DNA of 64,000 nucleotides from positions 1 through 64,000 of the forward strand of contig NZ_JAHWFK010000034.1 of NCBI RefSeq assembly GCF_019710575.1, given 5' to 3'. Under the pieces are notes generated by a model, which saw only the letters and a program-made list of their open reading frames with translations, had not been told where the DNA came from and searched no databases. Position 1 is the first letter of the stretch; every line of letters starts with the position of its first letter. Shown piece after piece: positions 32,314 through 40,021 of this stretch. Both the position numbers and the translations under genes were made by a program. Source of the DNA: Paractinoplanes polyasparticus (GTDB taxonomy: Bacteria > Actinomycetota > Actinomycetes > Mycobacteriales > Micromonosporaceae).

Positions 32314-34554
32314 CTAGGCGCGGGCCTCGACCGGCAGCAGGGCCTCGAAGTCGGCGGCCGGCATCGGGCGGGCGAAGTGGTAGCCCTGGGCGGCCCGGTA
32401 TCCCAGTTCGCGCAGCCGCTCGGCCTGCTGCGGGGTCTCGACGCCCTCGGCCACCACACGCAGCTTCAACGCCTCGGCCAGGTGGGCCACGCCCGCGGCG
32501 ACCGACACGCGGCCGTCGGGGTCGGCCTGGGTGAACGCGCGGTCGAGCTTGACCTCGTCCAGGGGCACGTCGTGCAGCAGGCTCAGCGGTGAGCTGCCGG
32601 TGCCGAAGTCGTCCAGAGCCAGCTTGACGCCGAGCGCGCGCAGCTCGTCGAGCATCGTGAACGACTCACCCGGCTCGACCGGCATCGACTCGGTGATCTC
32701 CAGGGTGATCTGGGTGGCGGCCACGCCGTACTCGTCGAGGAGAGCCGACAGAGCGGTGGCGAGATCCGGTTCCCGCAGGTCACGCGACGAGATGTTGATG
32801 TTGAGGAGGGTGCCGGCGGGCCAGTCGGCGAGCTGGCGCAGCGAGGTGCGCAGCACCCAGCGGCCGAGGGGCACGATCAGGCCCGTACGTTCGGCGAGCG
32901 GCAGGAACGCGTCGGGCGCGAGCGTGCCGTGCACCGGGTGGTTCCACCGCACCAGGGCCTCGGCGCCCAGCACCCGGTGGCCCTCGTCGAGTGTCACGAT
33001 CGGCTGGAAGAGCAGAAACAGCTGGTCGTCGCGGATCGCGTCCTGCAGTTCGGCCCCGACCGAGGCGGCGGCCATGTCGGCGTCGTAGTGCAGGGCGGCC
33101 GTGCCGGGGAGCGCCTTGGCCGCGTACATCGCCATGTCGGCCTGCCGGAGCAGCAGGCTCGGGTCGTCGCCGGAACGGCCGTCGGCGATGCCGATGCTCG
33201 CCCGGATGGGCAGCTCGTGACCGTCGACCGGCACCGGCGCCCGCAGGGAATCGATCATGCGGCGGGCGGCCAGGTCGGCCGCGTCGGGGCCGGCGCCGTC
33301 GATCACCACCACGAACTCGTCGCCGCCGAGCCGGGCCACGGTGTCCTCGACGCGCAGGCAGCCGGCCAGGCGCTGGGCGACCGCGACCAGCAACTGGTCG
33401 CCGACCTCGTGCCCCAGGGTGTCGTTGACCTCTTTGAAGTCGTCGAGGTCGATCAGCGCGACTGCGACCGGACGGTCGCCCGGGCTCTCCAACGCCCGGC
33501 GCAGCCGGTCGTGGAAGAGCACCCGGTTGGGCAGCTGGGTGAGCGCGTCGTGGGTGGCGTTGTGGTCGAGGCGGCGCAACAGCCGGCCGTTGTCGCGGAA
33601 CGCGGTGATCTGGCGGAGTACGACGACGGCGGTCAGCAGCACGGCGGCGACCACGATGATCCGGCGGTCGCTGCTCTCCCGCCACGTGACCGCGATCAGC
33701 AGCCCGTCGACGACGGCGACGGCCAGATAGGGCAGGAAGCTGAACGGACGCCGGCGGACCGGCTGGACGCCGCGGCGCGGGCCGGGCCGGGCAGCGCGCT
33801 GACGCCTGCCGGCCAGCACGGCGCAGAGGAAGAGGGCCGGCAGGTCGATCATGTCGGGGAACAGGTTGGGGTCGAGGGCCGCGAACAACGGCCGCAGCGT
33901 GGGCCCGATCGCACCGATCGCCACCGCGACGCCGATCATCCGCAGGGCGCCCGGTTCGATCTGGTTCTGGCTGGTGAGCAGGAACTTGGCGACCGCGAAG
34001 ACGGCGAGCAGGGCGAGCAGGCTCAGCGCCAGCGAGGTGAAGAGCATCCGAGGATCGCCGTCCTCGAGCGCGTACCGGCCGGAGAAGTGCCACAGGTAGA
34101 CGGCGCAGGCCAGCATCACTGCGCCCGCGTCGAGCACCACGCGGAACAACTCGCCGCGGGTCTGCCGGCCGAACGGTAGGCGGAGCAGGGCGTACATGAC
34201 CAGCACGACGGCGATGCCCTGGAAGCCGATCTGGCCGACGCTGACGCCGGCATGCACCGGGTCGGGCACCGTGAGCAGGTGGTAGGCCTGAGCGGCGTTA
34301 CCCAGCCCGACCGGCAGGCAGACCCACGCGATCCGCCTCCAGAACAGGCGTACCGGCGGGGGAAGGTGTTCCGTGCGGGCGGTCCGGACGCAGTCGACAG
34401 CAAGCACCGCGGCGCCGACGACGACGGGCAGCCACAGCAACGCCTACGTGATCACCGGGTGGACGGCGTTGACGACCACGCCGGCGATCACCGCGGCCAG
34501 CAACACGGCGGATACAGGCAGTGTTCGACTGCCACGGGTCCAGACCATGCCCAT
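32314..34554 (-). pseudogene. membrane GGDEF-EAL c-di-GMP protein interrupted by an in-frame TAG
   Basis: The evident start is ATG 34554 with AGGAGG seven bases upstream. The frame encodes a first membrane helix (PVSAVLLAAVIAGVVVNAVH), then meets TAG at 34444-34446 (codon 37) and continues open as ALLWLPVVVGAAVLAVD for 709 more codons. The body has about seven further helices, GGDEF near residue 410 with an RVED inhibitory site, EAL near 532, EITES, DDFGTGSS and AEGVET. All catalytic motifs are intact. Possible explanations are a recent nonsense mutation, a sequencing error, or reinitiation at TTG 34440, which would give a 708-residue protein lacking helix 1. GC-biased codons remain throughout, so any loss is recent. 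Confidence 0.75.
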
Positions 34555-34677
34555 CCGGCCGCCTCCTGAGGAAAAAGTGCTCCCGTTCGATCGGCTTGTG
34601 GTGGACGAGGGTGAGGAATTGCGCTGTGACCCAGGTCCCCGGCGGAAACACTCGCGGGGCGGCCATACTTTGACACT

Positions 34678-35130
34678 GTGCTGCGACCTGCGACCTACGC
34701 CGAACGGGATCTGATCCTGCCCTGGCGCAACCACGAGTCGGTGCGTGCCGTGAGCCTGACCACGCACGAGATCAAGCCCGAGGAGCATGCGAAGTGGTGG
34801 GAAAAGCGGTGGCGTGATGTGCTGATCTACGAAGACGATGCAGGCACGCCCGCCGGCGTGGTGATCTTCGACGGCAACACGTGGTCCTTCTATCTGGACG
34901 CCGCGGGGCTGGGCGACAAGCTGCTCTTCGCGTGGATGCGCCTGGAGAGGGAGGCCGTCGACTACGCCTTCGGCACACTTGGCCTGGAAACCCTGGGCGG
35001 CGAGACCCTGGCTGACAACAAGCAGGTGCTCGCCCTGCACCGGCGCTTCGGCTTCAAGGAGACGCGGCGCTACGAACGACTCGTCGACGGTGAGATGAAG
35101 ACTGTCGTCTGGACGGAGAGAGGGAAGTAA
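34678..35130 (+). CDS. pseH: PseH-like GNAT acetyltransferase
   Basis: A 150-residue GNAT protein: LRPATYAERDLILPWRNHESVRAVSLTTHEIKPEEHAKWWEK at the N-terminus, a central acetyl-CoA region (YAFGTLGLETLGGETLADNKQVLALHRRFGFKETRRYER) and a short C-terminal strand. The RxxxWRN and HxxWWE elements are typical of PseH, the UDP-4-amino-4,6-dideoxy-L-AltNAc N-acetyltransferase of pseudaminic acid synthesis. The assignment is supported by the overlapping pseI gene (TAATG). GTG 34678 has no ribosome-binding site, and a CATACT -10-like hexamer lies only eight bases before it, so a leaderless transcript is possible. Confidence 0.8.
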   Translation: MLRPATYAERDLILPWRNHESVRAVSLTTHEIKPEEHAKWWEKRWRDVLIYEDDAGTPAGVVIFDGNTWSFYLDAAGLGDKLLFAWMRLEREAVDYAFGTLGLETLGGETLADNKQVLALHRRFGFKETRRYERLVDGEMKTVVWTERGK

Positions 35131-36158
35131 TGACTGAGTTCGGGCCCGAGAAGCGGCCGTACATCGTCGCCGAGATGTCGGGTAACCACAACGGCTCTCT
35201 CGGCCGGGCGCTCGCGCTGGTCGACGCGGCGGCGGACGCCGGCGCGGACGCGATCAAGATCCAGACGTACACGGCCGACACCATGACCGTGGACGTGAAG
35301 CACCCCCGGTTCCAGATCTCCAAGGGCCACGAGCTGTGGTCCGAGGCCTATCTGTACGACCTCTATGAGCGCGCGCACACGCCGTGGGACTGGCACGAGC
35401 CGATCTTCGAGCGCGCCCGCGAGCGGGGCATCACGCCGTTCTCCAGCCCGTTCGACCGTACGGCGGTCGAGTTGCTCGAGAAGCTCGACGCCTCGCTCTA
35501 CAAGATCGCGTCCTCGGAGATCACCGACCTGCCCCTGATCCGCCTCGCGGCGAGCACCGGCAAACCGATCATCATCTCGACCGGCATGGCCTCGGTGAAG
35601 GAGATCGCCGCCGCGGTCGAGGCGGCCAAGGGCGTCGGCGCCACCGACATCACCGTGCTGAGTTGCACCGCTTCCTACCCGGCCCCGCCGGAATACACGA
35701 ACCTGCGCCGCATCCCGGTGCTGGCCCAGATGCTCGAGCTGCCGATCGGTCTCAGCGACCACACGCACGGCATCGGCGTGCCGATCGCGTCGGTCGCGTT
35801 CGGCGCCTGCCTGATCGAGAAGCACGTGACGCTGGACCGCGCGGACGGCGGCGTCGACTCGGCCTTCTCGCTCGAGCCGGCCGAGCTCAAGGCGCTGCGC
35901 ATCGAGTCGGAGCGGGCCTGGCAGGCGCTGGGCACCACGCACATCGGCCCCACCGAGGCCGAGAAGGAAGGCCTGCGGTTCCGGCGCTCGCTCTACGTCG
36001 TGGCCGACGTGAAGGCGGGCGACAAGGTCACGCCCGAGAACGTACGGTCCATCCGCCCGACCGGCGGGCTCGAGCCGGACGCCATCGGGCTGGTCCTCGG
36101 CCGCACCTTCGTGGCCGACGCCGCCAAGGGCACGCCGCTGACCTGGGAACTGATCTGA
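35130..36158 (+). CDS. pseI: pseudaminic acid synthase PseI
   Basis: A 342-residue NeuB-family synthase condensing the 2,4-diacetamido-trideoxy-altrose with phosphoenolpyruvate. The TIM barrel starts with PYIVAEMSGNHNGSLGRAL, and continues with AIKIQTYTADTMT, FSSPFDRTAVELLE, YKIASSEITDLPLI, PIIISTGMA and LSDHTHGIGVPIASVAFGACLIEKHVTLDR. A SAF/antifreeze-like domain (LRFRRSLYVVADVKAGDKVTPENVRSIRP) closes the protein. The long DTMTVD...ISKGHELW insert is characteristic of PseI rather than sialic or legionaminic acid synthases. It is coupled to pseH and followed by a strong terminator, so it is a two-gene transcript. Confidence 0.92.
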   Translation: MTEFGPEKRPYIVAEMSGNHNGSLGRALALVDAAADAGADAIKIQTYTADTMTVDVKHPRFQISKGHELWSEAYLYDLYERAHTPWDWHEPIFERARERGITPFSSPFDRTAVELLEKLDASLYKIASSEITDLPLIRLAASTGKPIIISTGMASVKEIAAAVEAAKGVGATDITVLSCTASYPAPPEYTNLRRIPVLAQMLELPIGLSDHTHGIGVPIASVAFGACLIEKHVTLDRADGGVDSAFSLEPAELKALRIESERAWQALGTTHIGPTEAEKEGLRFRRSLYVVADVKAGDKVTPENVRSIRPTGGLEPDAIGLVLGRTFVADAAKGTPLTWELI

Positions 36159-36167
36159 CCGGACAGT

Positions 36168-36197
36168 AAAAAGGGGGCCCCTCGGGGCCCCCTTTTT
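36168..36197. terminator. bidirectional intrinsic terminator
   Basis: AAAAAGGGGGCCCC pairs perfectly with GGGGCCCCCTTTTT around a minimal loop, with A- and T-runs on both sides. It lies in the 39-base gap between the convergent pseI and methyltransferase-like genes and can end transcription from both directions. Confidence 0.95.
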
Positions 36198-38054
36198 TCA
36201 CACCTGTTGCTGCTTGGCGGCTGCCTTGCGGGCCCGCCGGTTGCGGACGAACTTGCGGCCGTCGCGCACGATCACCCGGTAGCCGCTGCGGGCCACCATG
36301 AGGACCCGGCCCGGCCAGGTCTTCTTGTAGAACTGGACCTCCCAGTCCATCTTGCTGACCGCGAGGTCGCGCGACTTGATCATCTGCTCGGTCCACTCCA
36401 TCATCGCCAGCAGATGGCTCGCCTCGTACCGCTGGCGCCACAGCGCCTCGGTGAGCTCGCGGAAGCCGGGCACGTCGACCGAGGCCGTGCCGGGCGTGAC
36501 GGCCAGCAGCTGGAGCCGCCGGTCGTGCTGGTCGGCCAGGCTCAGGTCGAACTCGGCCGCCTCGAGCTGGACGTGCAGCTCGACCGCGGCGCGCACCCGG
36601 TCGGCGTCGACACCCCGGCCCACCATGCCGAGCATGATCGCGGTCAGGTCGACCGCGCTCGACGTGATCTGCCACGGGTGGGGCTGACCCGACGTGATCA
36701 GCTGCACGGCGAACTGCCAGATCGCGCGGACCACGGCGAGCTCGACGGTCACCGGCTCGATCGGCTCCCAGCGGGTGGGCAGCAGCGCCGGGCCCTGGTC
36801 GGTGACCAGGACGTCGGCCAGGCCGGCCAGCGCGACCGGGCCGGTCAGCCGGCCGTCCTGAGCCTGGCCGCGCAGCCAGGAGTCGAACTGGCCCAGCTCG
36901 AAGCGCAGGGCGCGCAGGTCACTGGTGGCTGCGTGGTGCAGCAGGCGCTCTTCCAGCACGTAACCGGACTCGGCGCCGGGCGTGGACGGCTCGCTGACGC
37001 GACGCAGGCCGGCCCGCTCGAGTGGGCCGGAGAGCGGCTGGAGAACGGTCGTGCGGACGTCACCCTGCTGCGACGAGACCTCGTACGCGAAGCTGCCGCT
37101 CGCATCGCCGACCAGCAGCTCGTGGCGGTCGATGCCGGCGGCGTCACCGGCCCGGGCGATGACCAGCCAGGCCGGGGCGACCGTGGCCTCGGCGCCGGCG
37201 CGCAGCGACCGGCTGACCAGGCGGCGCGGGTCGCTGAGCACGGGACGGTTGCGGTAGGCCGCGGTGAAGGCGCGGGACAGCGCGGTGCCGAGCTGGGGGC
37301 GCAGCGGCGAGGAGACCACGCCGAGCAGGCCTTCGCCGACCAGGACGGTCGGGACGGCGGGCTCGGGGAACACCGCGTACGAGGCGCCGACCGTCAGGCC
37401 GGACTCGGCGAGCCGGGCCGCCAGCTGTTCCTGCGAGGCGGGACGCTGCGGGTCGTTCTCGTCCTCGGGGGCATCCCAGTCCGAGTCGAGGCGCTCGCGG
37501 TTGCCCGGCTCGAGCCGGACGGTGTGGTGCACGCCCAGGTGGTTGTCGTGAACCAGCAGCAGGACGCCGTCGGGCCGGACCGCCTCGGCCAGCCGATCGA
37601 TCAGCCGGGCCGGGGACATCTGCTCGCCCTCGGTCGAGTTCAGGCGCTCCACGCCGTCGGCCGCGACGACCAGGTCGAACCGCTCACCGGCGTCGAGCTT
37701 GACCGCAGCGCCGGACAGGACGGTGACCCGCGAGTGGTTGCGGGCCGCGTCCTCGGCGTCGATCAGCGAGCGGAGCAGCCAGCTGACCGAGGCGCCGCTG
37801 TCGGCCAGAGCGACGACGACCTCGTCGGCGTGCGGACCGGCGACCAGGACCGAGCGACCAGGACCGGCGTACTGCCCGATCAGGTGGCGAAGGGCGGCGC
37901 CGCGCGGCAGCGCCTCACTACGCTGCGGGTCGCGGTCGCTCCAGTTGAACATCTCGCCGCCGATGCGCCGCAAGTTGTTGACCGGCGGCGCGGTAAGCGC
38001 AGCAGCGAAGTCCGTACCCTGATTGGGAAGCAGGGCAGCGGAGCGCTCCGACAT
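36198..38054 (-). CDS. large methyltransferase-like protein of the glycan locus
   Basis: A 618-residue protein. Residues 65-240 look like a class I methyltransferase Rossmann fold (GRSVLVAGPHADEVVVALADSG; FDLVVAADGVERL; AVRPDGVLLLVHDNHLG) but the usual GxGxG is replaced by VAGPHxD. A poorly characterised middle part follows (LSDPRRLVSRSLRAGAEATVAPAWLVIAR), then a C-terminal helical region with a basic tail (RVLMVARSGYRVIVRDGRK...). It is a paralogue of the protein at 54212-55717, sharing the same motifs in order. Both lie beside pseudaminic acid genes, so a role in surface glycan modification is likely; methylation itself is unproven. ATG 38054 is the start. Confidence 0.7.
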   Translation of the reverse strand: MSERSAALLPNQGTDFAAALTAPPVNNLRRIGGEMFNWSDRDPQRSEALPRGAALRHLIGQYAGPGRSVLVAGPHADEVVVALADSGASVSWLLRSLIDAEDAARNHSRVTVLSGAAVKLDAGERFDLVVAADGVERLNSTEGEQMSPARLIDRLAEAVRPDGVLLLVHDNHLGVHHTVRLEPGNRERLDSDWDAPEDENDPQRPASQEQLAARLAESGLTVGASYAVFPEPAVPTVLVGEGLLGVVSSPLRPQLGTALSRAFTAAYRNRPVLSDPRRLVSRSLRAGAEATVAPAWLVIARAGDAAGIDRHELLVGDASGSFAYEVSSQQGDVRTTVLQPLSGPLERAGLRRVSEPSTPGAESGYVLEERLLHHAATSDLRALRFELGQFDSWLRGQAQDGRLTGPVALAGLADVLVTDQGPALLPTRWEPIEPVTVELAVVRAIWQFAVQLITSGQPHPWQITSSAVDLTAIMLGMVGRGVDADRVRAAVELHVQLEAAEFDLSLADQHDRRLQLLAVTPGTASVDVPGFRELTEALWRQRYEASHLLAMMEWTEQMIKSRDLAVSKMDWEVQFYKKTWPGRVLMVARSGYRVIVRDGRKFVRNRRARKAAAKQQQV

Positions 38055-38530
38055 CACTTCACCCTCTCTGTGGAAGCTGGCCGACCCGATTTGTGCTGAG
38101 GGGCCGGCGGGCGGGCGTGACCGCAGTGATTGTTGAAGTGCTGCATTCCCTCGTCCATCGCCGGCTGCTGGTGCGCTGCCATCTAGTGTCACTCGGGCGC
38201 GCGATATCGGCAGGTCCTCGAAGACCCGCGAAGTCGGACGCCGAAAGGTACCACTCAAGGTTAAGTTCCGCGCAGACCGTTAGGGAATCGTTCCCCGGTC
38301 ATCCCGGCGAGCCGCCCGGGCGAAATGTACCCGAATGGCGGGTAAGTGCGGCTCCGACCGGAGGCTCCGGGTGACGCCTGAAAGGAAGCTGTGTGGCACA
38401 CATCACGAGATGACGACCGTAACTTCGTTCACGCGCGCCGCCTCCCCAAGATCATGGCCTACTGTGGACAGTCCGGCCGGGGCGGACGCCGCCACGTTCG
38501 CCCCGGTCACAGCCCCGGTAGCGTGATGCA
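38055..38530. other. 476-bp intergenic region between divergent genes
   Basis: No convincing coding frame is seen. The left half should carry the promoter of the methyltransferase-like gene and the right half that of the fluoride channel pair. A 13-base palindrome GGGAATCGTTCCC lies at 38283-38295. No fluoride (crcB) riboswitch consensus was found upstream of the channel genes. Confidence 0.5.
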
Positions 38531-38890
38531 GTGAACCTTCGGACCCTCACCGTGATCGCCGTCGGCGGCATGTTCGGCGCCCTGACCCGCTTCGGTCTGA
38601 ACACTGCCTGGCCCCATCCCGAGGGCGGGTTTCCCTTGGCCACCTGGCTGATCAATGTGTCCGGTTGCTTGGTGATCGGTGGCATTTCGGTGCTTGTTCC
38701 CGCGCCGCGCCGCTTGCGGCTTTTCCTGACCACCGGCTTCCTGGGCGGATACACGACGTTTTCGACGGCGATGACCGACGTCGTGGTGTCACCGACCGTG
38801 ATCAGCTTCGCCTATCTGGTCGCCACGGTTGCCGGCGCCCTCCTGGCCGTCTGGGCCGGCAGCTCCCTCGCCCGGCGGGTGCGGCGATGA
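38531..38890 (+). CDS. crcB1: fluoride channel FluC/CrcB, subunit 1
   Basis: A 119-residue, four-helix membrane protein. The family marks are GGMFGALTRFGL in helix 1, PLATWLINVSGC in helix 2 with the pore Asn, and GFLGGYTTFST in helix 3 with the Phe-box and central sodium-site region. FluC exports fluoride passively down its electrochemical gradient. GTG 38531 is the start. The stop overlaps the next crcB start (ATGA), so both are made together, as in organisms where two different subunits form an antiparallel heterodimer. Confidence 0.92.
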   Translation: MNLRTLTVIAVGGMFGALTRFGLNTAWPHPEGGFPLATWLINVSGCLVIGGISVLVPAPRRLRLFLTTGFLGGYTTFSTAMTDVVVSPTVISFAYLVATVAGALLAVWAGSSLARRVRR

Positions 38891-39240
38891 CGGTCCTGCT
38901 GGTCGCCCTGGGGGCAGCGGTCGGCGCGCCGCTGCGCTACCTGACCGACCAGGCCCTGCGCGGCCGGGCCGGAACTTTCCCGCTCGGCACGTTCGCCGTC
39001 AACGTGGCGGGGTCACTGCTGCTCGGCTTCCTGATCGGGGTGCCCGTGCCGCCGGCGCTGGGCGCACTGCTCGGGACGGGGTTCTGCGGAGCGCTCACCA
39101 CGTATTCGACCTTCAGCCTGGAGGCGCTGACGCTGGTCGAGAACGGGGAACGGGCGCGGGCCCTGACGTACGTGCTGGCCAGCCTCACCGTCGGCCTGGG
39201 CGCCGCCTCCCTGGGTCACCTGGCCGGTTCCACCCTCTGA
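38887..39240 (+). CDS. crcB2: fluoride channel FluC/CrcB, subunit 2
   Basis: A 117-residue second FluC protein with the same four-helix plan: LGAAVGAPLRYLTDQ, FPLGTFAVNVAGSLLLGFL with the conserved Asn, and GTGFCGALTTYSTFSLEAL with the TxxTFS-type motif. Its sequence differs clearly from the upstream copy, as expected for a dual-subunit channel with opposite membrane orientations. Charge distribution in the two proteins differs (Arg-rich C-terminus in subunit 1, not here), consistent with opposite topology. Confidence 0.92.
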   Translation: MTVLLVALGAAVGAPLRYLTDQALRGRAGTFPLGTFAVNVAGSLLLGFLIGVPVPPALGALLGTGFCGALTTYSTFSLEALTLVENGERARALTYVLASLTVGLGAASLGHLAGSTL

Positions 39241-39270
39241 GGATTCGCCCGGCGGAGGCAGGATCGACGC

Positions 39271-39906
39271 ATGGAATTGGTCAAGATTTTGCAGTCGGCG
39301 GCCGATGGGGTGTTCCCGCCGGCCGACGGGGGCACCACCGTCGTCCCGCAGCCGAGCGTGCGCGACGCCGGCGTGCTGGCCTGCACGGCTCACACCGTGA
39401 TCTTTCTGGACGACGACCCGGAGTGGATCCACGCCACGATCGCCGGCCTTGACTGCGACCCGCTCGCGGCCACCATGAACCCGGTCTTCCTGGCGGCGTT
39501 GATGGCCCGCACCGGCCGCACCACCGAGACGATCGACCTTCTCACCGTGGCCCCCGCCCTTCCCGGCCCACCTCCGCTGCCCGTCACCGAGCAAGACCGA
39601 GATCATCCCCGGGTACGCCGGGCACTCACCCGCCGCGACGACGTGCGCACGTGGTCGGCGCCGGGCGGACTGCTCACGATCGGCCGTGGCGTGGCGGGTC
39701 GCTGGGAGGTCTCGATCGAGGTCGACGAGCAGACGCGCGACCGTGGTCTGGGCCGCACCCTCGCCCTGTCCGCCCGCCACCTGATCCCGCCCGGCTCGGT
39801 GCTGTGGTCGCAGCAGGCCGCCGGCAACGCCCGCAGCGTCCGCGCCTTCCAGTCCGCCGGCTACCGCCCCGTCGGCGCCGAGATCCTCCTGCACCCCGCC
39901 CACTGA
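39271..39906 (+). CDS. GNAT-family N-acetyltransferase
   Basis: A 211-residue protein. The C-terminal half has the GNAT core: WEVSIEVDEQTRDRGLGRTLALSARHL, whose RDRGLGR is the acetyl-CoA pyrophosphate loop, and AAGNARSVRAFQSAGYRPVG. The N-terminal 120 residues are an additional segment with no recognisable motif, apart from a repeated acidic FLDDDPEWIHATIAG stretch. The acceptor is unknown. ATG 39271 has GGCGGAGG upstream. The gene follows the fluoride channels after 30 bases and may be on the same transcript. Confidence 0.75.
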   Translation: MELVKILQSAADGVFPPADGGTTVVPQPSVRDAGVLACTAHTVIFLDDDPEWIHATIAGLDCDPLAATMNPVFLAALMARTGRTTETIDLLTVAPALPGPPPLPVTEQDRDHPRVRRALTRRDDVRTWSAPGGLLTIGRGVAGRWEVSIEVDEQTRDRGLGRTLALSARHLIPPGSVLWSQQAAGNARSVRAFQSAGYRPVGAEILLHPAH

Positions 39907-39932
39907 CGGAGGCACCCCGCCCACTGACAGAG
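39891..39932 (+). repeat. 21-bp tandem duplication spanning a stop codon
   Basis: The unit GCACCCCGCCCACTGACGGAG occurs at 39891-39911, where it includes the last codons and stop of the GNAT gene, and again at 39912-39932 with one change. A degenerate third copy (CGCCCACAGACAGAGG) ends near 39973. Confidence 0.75.
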
Positions 39933-39972
39933 GCGCTCCGTACGCCGACGAGGACTTCGCCCACAGACAGAG

Positions 39973-40005
39973 GTCGGGGCCTCGGCGGAAAGCCGAGACC
40001 CCGAC
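39973..40005. terminator. hairpin terminator between convergent genes
   Basis: GTCGGGGCCTCGGC and GCCGAGACCCCGAC form a 14-bp stem with one mismatch and a five-base loop (GGAAA). It lies in the gap between the convergent GNAT and MMPL genes. No T-run is present, but position and stability fit a bidirectional terminator. Confidence 0.8.
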
Positions 40006-40021
40006 GGAAGGGGGAAGCACG

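Noticed and set aside
38055..38530. Fluoride (crcB) riboswitch upstream of the FluC pair
   Set aside because: The expected GGxGAUGG and CUGAUGxCxCCUA-like strands were not found by eye in either half of the gap.
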